Source: an uncultured Clostridia bacterium (lineage in GTDB: Bacteria; Bacillota; Clostridia; Christensenellales; Aristaeellaceae). From it: 6,602 nt of DNA. The number at the start of each line of letters is the position of its first letter. Within the stretch, counting starts at the first letter, position 1. Shown piece after piece: positions 1-6,248 of this stretch. The stretch lies in NCBI GenBank assembly GCA_946410395.1, contig CAMKAE010000126.1, positions 1 through 6,602 on the forward strand, in the 5' to 3' direction. The position numbers were made by a program, and so were the translations under genes. The notes beneath the pieces are model-generated. The model saw only the letters and a program-made list of their open reading frames with translations. It did no database searches and was not told the DNA's origin.

Positions 1-1002
1 GTCCGGACGAACTATGAGTTCCAGGGCACCATCGGCAACATTGACATGAATATCGGTTATCTCTCTCTGACGGTGCCCTTCCTGACGCTGCCGTGGCTGC
101 TTCGGGGCGGCCCAGCCCACGCGGTCTGCTTCGGCGTGGGACTGGCCGGCTTTGCGCTGATCCTGTTCATGGAGGTCCAGGCGGGTCTGATCGCCATGGC
201 TGCGCTGGGCCTTTATGTGCTGGCGCTGGCGCTGCGGCGGCCGTCGGTGCGCCCACGGGCCGCGCTGCTCTTCGCGGCCGCCTGCCTGTGCGGGCTGCTT
301 CGCCTGAGCGTGCAGCTGCCCTGGCTGGACGGCGGCGATACGATTGCCCTGGTCCTTCCGCAAAGCCGGGCGGCGATGCTGCTGCTTTCGGCAAGCCTGC
401 TGATCGGCGGCCTGGTGCCGGTCTTCCGGTTCTTTCCGGGCCCGCGGTGCCCCAGGTGGCTGGCGGCGGCTGTTCCCGCTGCCCTGTGCGCCGCCGTGAT
501 CCTGGCGCTGGCGCTGGCGCCGATCCCGCCGGAGGCGGGCGGGCTGTGGGAAGCCCACGAGCTGCTCAACGGCCGGGCGCAGGACAGCTTTGGCTCGGAG
601 CGCGTCGGGGTGTGGCGGGCGTCGCTGGAGATCCTCCGGGCGCATCCGATCCTGGGCACCGGGCCGGACGGCTTCCGGGCGGAGCTGCCCGCGGCGGCGC
701 GGCGGCTGGGCATCGCGCTGACGCAGTCCTTCGACAACCCGCACAACCTCTTTCTCTGGCAGGCGGTGTCCGGCGGCGTGCCGGGGCTGCTGCTGTATCT
801 GGCCCTGACGGCGCTGCTGCTGGTCCGCTGTGCGCGGCGGGGGAACGCCGGGCGGGTGCTGGCCGGGTGCATCCTGTGCTGGCTGATCCAGGGCTTCTTC
901 ACCTTTTCCATCTGCCTGACCTCGCCCATGGCCTGGGCGATCTTCGGCCTGACCCTGGCGCCGGTGTCCGGCGTCCGGAAACGAAGGGGGTCCGATCTGT
1001 GA
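1..1002 (+). CDS. O-antigen ligase/polymerase-like polytopic membrane protein (Wzy_C type), 5' partial
   Basis: The reading frame is open from base 1, so the gene starts upstream of the window; the first in-frame ATG at 46 is internal. The visible 333 residues are very hydrophobic, with about eight likely membrane segments. A GTIGN motif (residues 9-13) resembles the G-T-x-G-N that precedes a membrane helix in O-antigen ligase relatives. The soluble loop typical of the Wzy_C family follows: SERVGVWR (199-206), HPILGTG (215-221) and DNPHNLFL with His248 (245-252), then hydrophobic segments and a basic tail (RKRRGS). Family members join or polymerise undecaprenyl-linked glycans on the outer face of the membrane, or attach glycans to proteins or wall polymers. 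The exact substrate cannot be read here. No glycosyltransferase or flippase gene is visible nearby. The stop overlaps the next gene's GTG start, so the two are probably coupled in translation. Family call is firm; ligase versus polymerase is unresolved. Confidence 0.85.
   Translation, partial: VRTNYEFQGTIGNIDMNIGYLSLTVPFLTLPWLLRGGPAHAVCFGVGLAGFALILFMEVQAGLIAMAALGLYVLALALRRPSVRPRAALLFAAACLCGLLRLSVQLPWLDGGDTIALVLPQSRAAMLLLSASLLIGGLVPVFRFFPGPRCPRWLAAAVPAALCAAVILALALAPIPPEAGGLWEAHELLNGRAQDSFGSERVGVWRASLEILRAHPILGTGPDGFRAELPAAARRLGIALTQSFDNPHNLFLWQAVSGGVPGLLLYLALTALLLVRCARRGNAGRVLAGCILCWLIQGFFTFSICLTSPMAWAIFGLTLAPVSGVRKRRGSDL
984..990 (+). promoter_or_regulatory. Ribosome binding site for the GTG start at 999
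   Basis: AAGGGGG lies inside the 3' end of the upstream coding region, 8 nt before GTG 999. It decides the start of the DUF975-like gene: the same frame is open far upstream, but only this GTG has a well-placed Shine-Dalgarno sequence next to a plausible N-terminus. Confidence 0.6.
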
Positions 1003-1946
1003 AACCCACCGTACCCAATGTGATCTACCGGATTCAAGCCCGGATGGCCATTGCCCGCAACCGCGGCACCATCATGCTGATCGCGCTGCTGTCCACGCTG
1101 TTTCTGCTCCTGTCCCAGGCCTTTCTGCAGATGGGGATGAACCGGGACGCCAACGCGCTGATCACCCTGCTGTCCGGGGTGAGCGACGGCTCCCTGACCA
1201 ATGCGGGGCTCGTGACGCTGACGGACCGGATCCTGGCGGCGGGGAAGAACGACCTGCTGATCGCCGGGGGCTGCGTGCTGGCCTGGGTGCTGACCGCCTT
1301 CCTGTCCACGGGCCGCACAGCCGCCGAGCTGAAGCTGATCCGGGGTCAGGAGATCACGATCGCCGACGCCCTGTCCAGGGGTGCCATCTGGCACAAGGCC
1401 ATCGCCCACCGGCTGTACCTGATCTTCCGCATCGTCCTGTGGATGGTGCCGGGCTTTGCGCTGATGATGCTGGGGCAGTTCCTGGCGGTGAGGCGGGCGC
1501 TGGCCAACGGCGGCATCCTGGATGAGACGGCCCTCATGATGGCCTCCATGTTTCAGCTCCAGGGCATGGCGGGCATGTTCTTCCTGTCGGCCTGGGCCTA
1601 CCTGCGTTACAGCATGAGCGGGATCATCCTGGCGGACCGGCCGGAGACCGGCGTGCTGGAGAGCGTGCGGCTCAGCAAGGCCTTTGTGAAGGGCCGCCTG
1701 AGGCGGCTGATCCTGATGGCGCTGACCTTCCTTGCCGGCCTGATGATGGCCTCCTGGGTTACCAGTTCCCTGACGCTGCTCTCCCCGGTGCTCGGGCTGG
1801 TGACGGACATGGCCGTCACGCTGTTCATCCTGCTGTACTACGACACCACCCTCTGCGTCTTCTATCTGGATCAGACCGCCGCTCAGACCCAGGAAGCCGA
1901 GGGAACGGTGGAGAAATCACCCCTATCCGAGGAGGCCGAACCCTGA
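999..1946 (+). CDS. DUF975-like multi-pass membrane protein
   Basis: A 315-residue integral membrane protein of unknown function. Likely membrane segments lie near residues 25-44, 86-103, 139-159, 185-203, 237-255 and 264-288. The C-terminal half resembles DUF975: an LW-x-VPG segment (147-152), YLRYSMSGIILADRPE (201-216), an ES..LSK.F.KG.LRRLIL stretch (221-239), and a final helix running into YYDTTLCVFY (280-289). The family has no established biochemical role and is common in Firmicutes. The C-terminal tail after about residue 292 is polar and acidic. The start is GTG 999, which shares GTGA with the upstream stop; the frame stays open back to about 93, but upstream it is only a shadow of the glycan ligase gene. 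Co-location suggests joint expression with that gene, not a shared function. A probable terminator follows the stop, so this gene ends its operon. DUF975 is recognised from remembered motif patterns, so the family name is moderately sure; the coding call is strong. Confidence 0.8.
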   Translation: MKPTVPNVIYRIQARMAIARNRGTIMLIALLSTLFLLLSQAFLQMGMNRDANALITLLSGVSDGSLTNAGLVTLTDRILAAGKNDLLIAGGCVLAWVLTAFLSTGRTAAELKLIRGQEITIADALSRGAIWHKAIAHRLYLIFRIVLWMVPGFALMMLGQFLAVRRALANGGILDETALMMASMFQLQGMAGMFFLSAWAYLRYSMSGIILADRPETGVLESVRLSKAFVKGRLRRLILMALTFLAGLMMASWVTSSLTLLSPVLGLVTDMAVTLFILLYYDTTLCVFYLDQTAAQTQEAEGTVEKSPLSEEAEP

Positions 1947-1963
1947 TTCCCCGCCGCCCATTG

Positions 1964-1999
1964 CCCTCACCCGCTGTGCCGGATGAGGGTTTTGCTTTT
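1964..1999 (+). terminator. Probable rho-independent terminator after the DUF975-like gene
   Basis: CCCTCA (1964-1969) pairs with TGAGGG (1984-1989). A C.A mismatch follows, then an inner CCG/CGG stem closes a 6-nt loop. The hairpin is followed by TTTTGCTTTT (1990-1999). It lies 17 bp after the stop at 1946 and separates the glycan ligase/DUF975 unit from the exporter operon. The T tract is interrupted by GC, so efficiency is uncertain. Confidence 0.7.
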
Positions 2000-2014
2000 C
2001 ACACAACCATCACA

Positions 2015-2062
2015 TTCCGTTAATGCGTCTGACATCATTGCATGCTATGGTTATTAATGGAA
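2015..2062 (+). repeat. Imperfect inverted repeat bracketing the candidate promoter (possible operator)
   Basis: TTCCGTTAAT (2015-2024) and ATTAATGGAA (2053-2062) are inverted copies matching at 9 of 10 positions, with arm centres 38 bp apart. The left arm lies just upstream of the candidate -35 box and the right arm covers the candidate -10 box. A second exact 6-bp inverted pair, AACCAT (2005-2010) and ATGGTT (2047-2052), lies nearby. The placement would suit a repressor or a response regulator, but short AT-rich repeats arise by chance and no regulator gene is in the window. Confidence 0.3.
2029..2057 (+). promoter_or_regulatory. Candidate sigma-A/sigma-70 promoter of the exporter operon
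   Basis: CTGACA (2029-2034, five of six consensus positions) is followed after exactly 17 bp by TATTAA (2052-2057, four of six). It sits in the AT-richer part of the gap, downstream of the terminator. Transcription would begin near 2064, giving a leader of about 25 nt that contains the AGGAGG site. The position also argues against the in-frame ATGs at 2023 and 2047, which would lie upstream of the transcript. Confidence 0.5.
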
Positions 2063-2076
2063 ACGGCAGTTTTCAC

Positions 2077-2082
2077 AGGAGG
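2077..2082 (+). promoter_or_regulatory. Strong ribosome binding site for the adaptor at 2089
   Basis: A perfect AGGAGG lies 6 nt before ATG 2089. It fixes the adaptor start there and not at the upstream in-frame ATGs at 2023 or 2047, which have no Shine-Dalgarno sequence and would add a non-conserved-looking leader. Confidence 0.85.
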
Positions 2083-2088
2083 AAGCGC

Positions 2089-3192
2089 ATGAAAAAGGCT
2101 CTGAAGAGAACGCCCGGGGAAGTGACCCCGGAAATCGCGGAGAGCGCCACGGCGGAATACAGCGCCGCGGAGCTGGCCCGGACGAGGCTGCGCAGGAAGC
2201 GCCGCAAGCGGATCCGCAAGGCGGTGATCTGGGTGCTGGTGCTGGGCGTGCTGGGCTTTGGCGGCTATCTGTGGGTGCAGAAGACCCGGGCGGAATACCG
2301 GACGGTCTACGACCCCTATACGGCGCAGGTGGGCTCGATCTCCAACGCCCTGAGCTATACAGGCGCGCTGCAGCTCAAGGATAGCCGGACCTACACGGCG
2401 CCGGCCGGGGCCAAGGTGCGAGAGATTTATGTGCAGCGCGGCGACACGGTGAAGGAGGGGGACAAGCTGCTCCGCCTGAGCGACGGCACCACCTTTACCG
2501 CGGATTTCGACGGTACGGTGCAAAGCCTGGAGGTCGCCAAGGGCGATGAGGTCGCCGCCGGCGCAAACCTGCTCAAGCTGGTGGACTTTGACCATATGCG
2601 GGTGAACATCCGCATCAGCGCGGCCAACATCGGCGAGGTGCAGGAGGGGACGGACTGCCGGGTGACGGTGAGCCTGGCCGGGGTCACGGTGCGCTCGAAG
2701 ATCGGGGAGATCGACTTCTCCACCTACTCGGGCAACAACACCGTGTACTATACGGCCGCGGTGGATGTGGACCTGACCGGAGAGAGCGGCGTCTATCCCG
2801 GCATGCAGGCCACGGTGACCGTGACGAAGGAGGAGGCCGCCGACGTGGTAATCCTGCGGGCGGAGGCCATCGGCACCGCGCCGGACAACACCGCCTTTGT
2901 CTTCAAGCAGCAGGAGGACGGCACCATGGCGGTGAGCCCCGTGACGCTGGGCGTCTCCAACGGCAGCTATGTGGAGATTCGGGAGGGCGTGGCCGAGGGC
3001 GAAACAATCTATGCGGCGGCGAAGCAGGACGAGAGCGACGCCGGCTGGGCGGCCTTCATGCAGTCCACCTTCGGCAGCCAGCAGGTCAATCAGCCTGCGG
3101 GCGGCTGGAACAATCCCGGCAGCCGCAACAGCAACGGCAGTGGCGGCAGCGGCGGCCAGGGGACGCGCACGCGGCCCGGCAGCGGGAACTGA
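2089..3192 (+). CDS. Membrane-anchored efflux adaptor (HlyD/MacA-like membrane fusion protein)
   Basis: A 367-residue adaptor for the ABC exporter encoded next. Residues 1-44 are cytoplasmic and end in a strongly basic stretch (31-44), followed by one membrane helix (about 45-63); the rest would be outside the membrane. A first lipoyl half-motif (about 101-130; TYTAP, then GDTVKEGDKLL) is followed almost at once by the second (about 134-165; DGTVQSLEVAKGDEVAAG). There is thus no room for the alpha-helical hairpin that joins these halves in MacA and contacts TolC. A beta-barrel domain follows (from about 168, MRVNIRISAANIGEV), then a membrane-proximal domain ending near GETIYA. The last 33 residues (335-367) are rich in Gly, Ser, Asn and Arg. 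In MacAB systems the adaptor pairs with the permease and stimulates its cycle; here it is first in the operon, which fits. The missing hairpin suits an organism without an outer membrane. The substrate is not known. Confidence 0.88.
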   Translation: MKKALKRTPGEVTPEIAESATAEYSAAELARTRLRRKRRKRIRKAVIWVLVLGVLGFGGYLWVQKTRAEYRTVYDPYTAQVGSISNALSYTGALQLKDSRTYTAPAGAKVREIYVQRGDTVKEGDKLLRLSDGTTFTADFDGTVQSLEVAKGDEVAAGANLLKLVDFDHMRVNIRISAANIGEVQEGTDCRVTVSLAGVTVRSKIGEIDFSTYSGNNTVYYTAAVDVDLTGESGVYPGMQATVTVTKEEAADVVILRAEAIGTAPDNTAFVFKQQEDGTMAVSPVTLGVSNGSYVEIREGVAEGETIYAAAKQDESDAGWAAFMQSTFGSQQVNQPAGGWNNPGSRNSNGSGGSGGQGTRTRPGSGN

Positions 3193-3202
3193 GGGCAAGG
3201 CC

Positions 3203-3901
3203 ATGGAAAACGAGACTTTCTTTGACATGCGGGGCATCGACAAGGATTACATCATGGGCGACGAGGCCGTGCATGTGCTCCGGCAGGTGAACCTGCAGGT
3301 GGCGGAGGGGGAATTCCTCTCGGTGCTTGGGCCCTCCGGCAGCGGCAAGTCCACGCTGATGAACATCATCGGCTGCCTGGACACCCCCACCGCCGGGCGC
3401 TACATCCTCAAGGGCCGCCGGGTGGCGGAGCTGGACGAGCGGGAGCTGGCGCAGATCCGCAGCCGGGAGATCGGCTTTATCTTCCAGAATTCCCAGCTGC
3501 TGCCACGCCTGAACGCCCTGAAGAACGTGGAGCTGCCGCTGATCTACGCCGGCGTGGGCCGCAGGGAGCGCCGGAAGCGGGCCATGGCCATGCTGGAGCG
3601 GGTGGGGCTGGCGGACCGGATGGATCACCTGCCCAGCCAGCTCTCCGGCGGTCAGCAGCAGCGGGTGGCCATCGCCCGGGCGCTGGTGGGCAATCCCGCC
3701 ATCCTGCTGGCGGACGAGCCCACGGGCGCCCTGGACCAGAAGACCGGCCGGCAGATCATGCAGCTCTTCCGGGAGCTCAACGCCGAAAAACGCACCATCA
3801 TCATGATCACCCACGACATGAACATCGCCGCCAACGCCCGAAGAGTGGTGCACATCATCGACGGGATGATCACCGAAGGGGGTGGAACGGGCGATGCTTA
3901 A
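3203..3901 (+). CDS. ABC transporter ATP-binding protein, MacB/LolD family
   Basis: A complete 232-residue nucleotide-binding subunit. All catalytic motifs are present: A-loop aromatic Tyr16, Walker A GPSGSGKST (43-51), Q-loop Gln95 in FIFQN, signature LSGGQ (147-151), Walker B ILLADEP with catalytic Glu172 (167-173), D-loop GALD (175-178) and H-switch His204. The sequence around the Q-loop (IGFIFQNSQLLPRLNALKNV) and the LADEPTGALD block are typical of the MacB/LolD/FtsE group, which drives FtsX-type permeases. It would hydrolyse ATP at the cytoplasmic face as a dimer with two permease subunits. The start is ATG 3203, with GAGGG (3191-3195) overlapping the adaptor stop 7 nt upstream; the longer frame back to 2969 only shadows the adaptor gene. 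The 3' end overlaps the permease start by 8 bp. The gene is encoded apart from the permease, unlike fused proteobacterial MacB. Family is certain; the transported substrate is not. Confidence 0.95.
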   Translation: MENETFFDMRGIDKDYIMGDEAVHVLRQVNLQVAEGEFLSVLGPSGSGKSTLMNIIGCLDTPTAGRYILKGRRVAELDERELAQIRSREIGFIFQNSQLLPRLNALKNVELPLIYAGVGRRERRKRAMAMLERVGLADRMDHLPSQLSGGQQQRVAIARALVGNPAILLADEPTGALDQKTGRQIMQLFRELNAEKRTIIMITHDMNIAANARRVVHIIDGMITEGGGTGDA

Positions 3902-5108
3902 ACGGATCCGATCCGCCCTGGTGATGGTGGGGGAGTGCGTCCGCATGTCGCTGGACAACATCCGGGGCAGCAAGGTGCGCTCGTTCCTGACGCTGCTGGG
4001 CATCATGATCGGCGTGACCGCGGTGATCGCGCTGATCTCCACGGTGAACGCGGTGTCGGGGTCCCTGGCCTCCTCTTTCCGGAGCATGGGCGTGGGCACG
4101 TTGACGGTCAGCGTCACGGGCAGCGACCTGAAGACCGGCCTGACGGCGGCGGACCTGGCGAAGCTCAGCGCGCTGGACGAGGTGGACGGGATCACGCCCA
4201 ACGTGGGCCTGAACGTGAGCAGCGTGTCCTATGGCAGCACGATCTCCACGGAGCTGACCGCTTCGGGGCGCAACGCCTACTACTTTGTGCTCAACGGGGA
4301 CATGGTGGTCCAGGGGAGGACCCTGAAAGCCTTCGACGACGACAACGCGACGCCGGTCTGCCTGATCAGCGCGGAGGCGGTGGAGGCCTTCTTCTACGGC
4401 GTGAATCCCATCGGGGAAGTGCTGTACGTCAACGGGATGCCCTTCACCGTGGTGGGCCGCTATGAGGAAGACACCGGCGGCGGGATCTCCGCGATCTTCA
4501 CCGGTTCGCCGGACATCATCGTGCCCTACACCGCCGCCCTGCGCCTGAACGGCACCGACGAGATCACCAGCCTCACCGTGTACATCGCCGACGGCGTGAC
4601 CTCCGACCGGGCCAAGTCCGCCCTGGAGGACGCCCTGGACGCGCTCTTCGACTTCGAGGACGACACCTACACCGTCACCTCGATGGACTCGGTGGAGGAC
4701 ACCATGCAGACCATGATGGGCATGATGTCCACGCTGCTGGCCGGCATCGCGTCCATCGCGCTGGTGGTGGGCGGTATCGGCATCATGAACATGATGCTGA
4801 CCACCGTGACCGAGCGCACGGTGGAGATCGGCCTCAAGAAGGCACTGGGCGCCATGCCCTGGCAGATCCAGGCCCAGTTCCTGATCGAGTCCTTCATGCT
4901 CTCCATGATGGGCGGCCTGCTGGGCGTGGCGATGGGCGTCGTGCTGTCAATGGTGCTGTGCAATGTGCTTGGCGCCGCCTTTACGCTCTCGGGCAGTGCG
5001 ATCGCGCTGGGCGTGGGCTTTTCCGCGGCCGTGGGCATCCTCTTCGGCTTCGCGCCGGCGCGCAAGGCCTCCCGGCTTAATCCGATTGATGCGCTGCGCT
5101 CAGTGTGA
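3894..5108 (+). CDS. ABC transporter permease, MacB-like (MacB_PCD plus FtsX domains)
   Basis: A 404-residue permease with the usual MacB-type layout. A short cytoplasmic start (MSLDNIRGSKVRSFLTLLG, 18-36) leads into membrane helix 1 (about 31-54). A large extracytoplasmic domain spans about 55-278. Three C-terminal helices lie at about 281-305, 329-357 and 366-388. The conserved coupling segment ERTVEIGLKKALGA (307-320) follows helix 2, and the protein ends in the typical ARKASRLNPIDALRSV. Such permeases dimerise with two ATPases and move their periplasmic domains in response to ATP (mechanotransmission), acting on peptides, lipoproteins, siderophores or lipids depending on the member. ATG 3894 is preferred over GTG 3882: AAGGGGG at 3876-3882 lies 11 nt before the ATG, while GTG 3882 would start inside it. 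It overlaps the ATPase stop by 8 bp, implying coupling. The second adaptor-like gene follows after 39 bp with no terminator between. Confidence 0.94.
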   Translation: MLKRIRSALVMVGECVRMSLDNIRGSKVRSFLTLLGIMIGVTAVIALISTVNAVSGSLASSFRSMGVGTLTVSVTGSDLKTGLTAADLAKLSALDEVDGITPNVGLNVSSVSYGSTISTELTASGRNAYYFVLNGDMVVQGRTLKAFDDDNATPVCLISAEAVEAFFYGVNPIGEVLYVNGMPFTVVGRYEEDTGGGISAIFTGSPDIIVPYTAALRLNGTDEITSLTVYIADGVTSDRAKSALEDALDALFDFEDDTYTVTSMDSVEDTMQTMMGMMSTLLAGIASIALVVGGIGIMNMMLTTVTERTVEIGLKKALGAMPWQIQAQFLIESFMLSMMGGLLGVAMGVVLSMVLCNVLGAAFTLSGSAIALGVGFSAAVGILFGFAPARKASRLNPIDALRSV

Positions 5109-5136
5109 GTGTTTCCCCGTTCCTCAACGACTGAAA

Positions 5137-5142
5137 AGGAGG
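5137..5142 (+). promoter_or_regulatory. Strong ribosome binding site for the second adaptor at 5148
   Basis: A perfect AGGAGG within AAAAGGAGG lies 5 nt before ATG 5148. It sets the start at a textbook signal peptide and rules out the longer frame that begins directly after the permease stop. The independent strong site suggests this protein is made well even without translational coupling to the permease. Confidence 0.85.
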
Positions 5143-5147
5143 CTGTT

Positions 5148-6248
5148 ATGAAAAAGTTCCTGATCCTGTCCCTGGCGGCGCTGTGCTGCCTGGCCCTCAC
5201 GGCCGCGGCGGCGGACACCCTGACCCTGGACGGCACGGTCACCGCCGCGCAGACCGTGACGGTCTATGCGCCTATCGGCGGCACGGTGGACACGGTGGCG
5301 GCGGAGGCGGGCCAGAGCGTGTCCGCGGACGACGTGCTCTTCACCCTTCGCACCGACAAGGTCTATGCTGCGGCAGACGGCACCGTGACGGGCGTCTTCG
5401 GCGAGCCCGGGGATTCTGCCCAGGCGGTCGCGGACCGATACGGTGCGGTGCTCTGGATCGAGGAGGGGAGCGTCTACAGTGTGTCTGCCTCCACCGACAA
5501 CGCCTACAACGCCACGGCGACCAAGTTCGTGCACGTGGGCGAGACGGTCTACCTGCAGTGCCGCAGCAACACCGCCCGCACCGGCGTGGGCACTATCACC
5601 GCCATCAACGGCACCGCCTACACGGTGAAGGTCACCGAGGGCAGCTTCATCCCAGGCGACACGGTGTATCTGTACCGGGACGCGGCCTATACCAACAGCC
5701 TGAAGGTGGGCCAGGGGACGGTGTCCCGGATCAGCCCGACGGCCGTGACGGCCTCCGGGGCTATCGTGCGCGTGGCCGTGAAGGACGGGGACACCGTCCG
5801 CAAGGGCGACCTGCTCATCGAGACCCTCAACGGCGATTTTGACGCCTATTACATGACGGGCACCGAGGTGAAGGCCGGGACCGACGGCGTGCTGGGCAGC
5901 ATCAGCGCGTCCAGGGGCGGCAGCGTGCAGGGCGGCGCGCCGGTGGCGGTGATCTGGACCACCGGCACCATGCGGGTGGAGACCGCCGTGCCCGAGGACA
6001 GCCGCGGCGGCATCCGGGCCGGGGACAAGGTGACCATTGAGTTGGAGACGGACGAGAACGCGACCTATGAGGGCACGGTGGTGCTGGTGTCCGCCCTGGC
6101 GGAGGACAACGGCGGCGAGGCCTCCTACCGGGTGCTGGTGGACTTCACCCCCGACGAGCGGGTGACCTTCGGCATGAGCGTGCTGGTGACGACCCTGGAG
6201 CCGGAGGAAGCGCCTGCGGAAGAGGTTGAGGACGATGCGGGGCTGTGA
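5148..6248 (+). CDS. Exported HlyD/RND-adaptor-like protein with two barrel-sandwich modules
   Basis: A 366-residue exported protein with a Sec signal peptide: MKKF, a hydrophobic core, and a likely cleavage after AAAA near residue 22. No lipobox precedes a suitably placed cysteine and there is no other membrane helix, so it should be released or held by partners. After the signal comes a lipoyl-like pair (about 35-67 with YAPIGGTV and GQSVSADDVLF; about 72-104 with AAADGTVTGVFGEPGD). A beta-rich middle (about 106-193) follows, then a second pair (about 194-227 with VKDGDTVRKGDLLIE; about 241-270 with AGTDGVLGSISASRGG). A beta-barrel-like region (about 271-345) leads to a Glu/Asp-rich tail. 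The domain order resembles membrane fusion proteins, with the sandwich apparently duplicated and no helical hairpin. Its place after the permease suggests it works with the exporter, perhaps together with the membrane-anchored adaptor. It could instead be a wall-associated binding protein. Adaptor-type fold is likely; the role is inferred. Confidence 0.82.
   Translation: MKKFLILSLAALCCLALTAAAADTLTLDGTVTAAQTVTVYAPIGGTVDTVAAEAGQSVSADDVLFTLRTDKVYAAADGTVTGVFGEPGDSAQAVADRYGAVLWIEEGSVYSVSASTDNAYNATATKFVHVGETVYLQCRSNTARTGVGTITAINGTAYTVKVTEGSFIPGDTVYLYRDAAYTNSLKVGQGTVSRISPTAVTASGAIVRVAVKDGDTVRKGDLLIETLNGDFDAYYMTGTEVKAGTDGVLGSISASRGGSVQGGAPVAVIWTTGTMRVETAVPEDSRGGIRAGDKVTIELETDENATYEGTVVLVSALAEDNGGEASYRVLVDFTPDERVTFGMSVLVTTLEPEEAPAEEVEDDAGL

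Noticed and set aside
93..998. Long upstream extension of the DUF975-like frame, giving a 617-residue open frame
   Set aside because: It overlaps the glycan ligase gene in another frame, its translation is Gly/Ala/Arg/Pro-rich with no membrane segments or motifs, and a good ribosome binding site sits at the GTG at 999.
213..1409. 398-residue open frame on the - strand across the first two genes
   Set aside because: It crosses two supported + strand membrane protein genes and its own translation has no recognisable domains or membrane segments.
2023..2088. Upstream in-frame ATGs (2023 and 2047) as starts of the adaptor
   Set aside because: Neither has a Shine-Dalgarno sequence, both lie within or upstream of the candidate promoter, and a perfect AGGAGG sits 6 nt before ATG 2089.
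2035..3243. 402-residue open frame on the - strand opposite the adaptor
   Set aside because: Its translation is rich in His, Arg, Leu and Ala without recognisable motifs. Such antisense frames are expected in high-GC coding DNA, and the + strand gene has clear domains.
3882..3893. GTG at 3882 as the permease start
   Set aside because: It would begin inside the purine-rich AAGGGGG that serves as the ribosome binding site for ATG 3894, leaving no site of its own.
3086..4201. 371-residue open frame on the - strand across the ATPase gene
   Set aside because: It lies opposite an ABC ATPase with every catalytic motif intact, and its translation is a low-information high-GC shadow.
5109..5147. Possible promoter or terminator in the 39-bp gap between permease and second adaptor
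   Set aside because: No hairpin with a T tract and no convincing -35/-10 pair is visible; only the ribosome binding site stands out.
5148..5213. Lipoprotein signal in the second adaptor (Cys13 and Cys14)
   Set aside because: The cysteines sit in the middle of the hydrophobic core with no proper lipobox before them and more hydrophobic residues after, so cleavage by the ordinary signal peptidase near Ala22 fits better.
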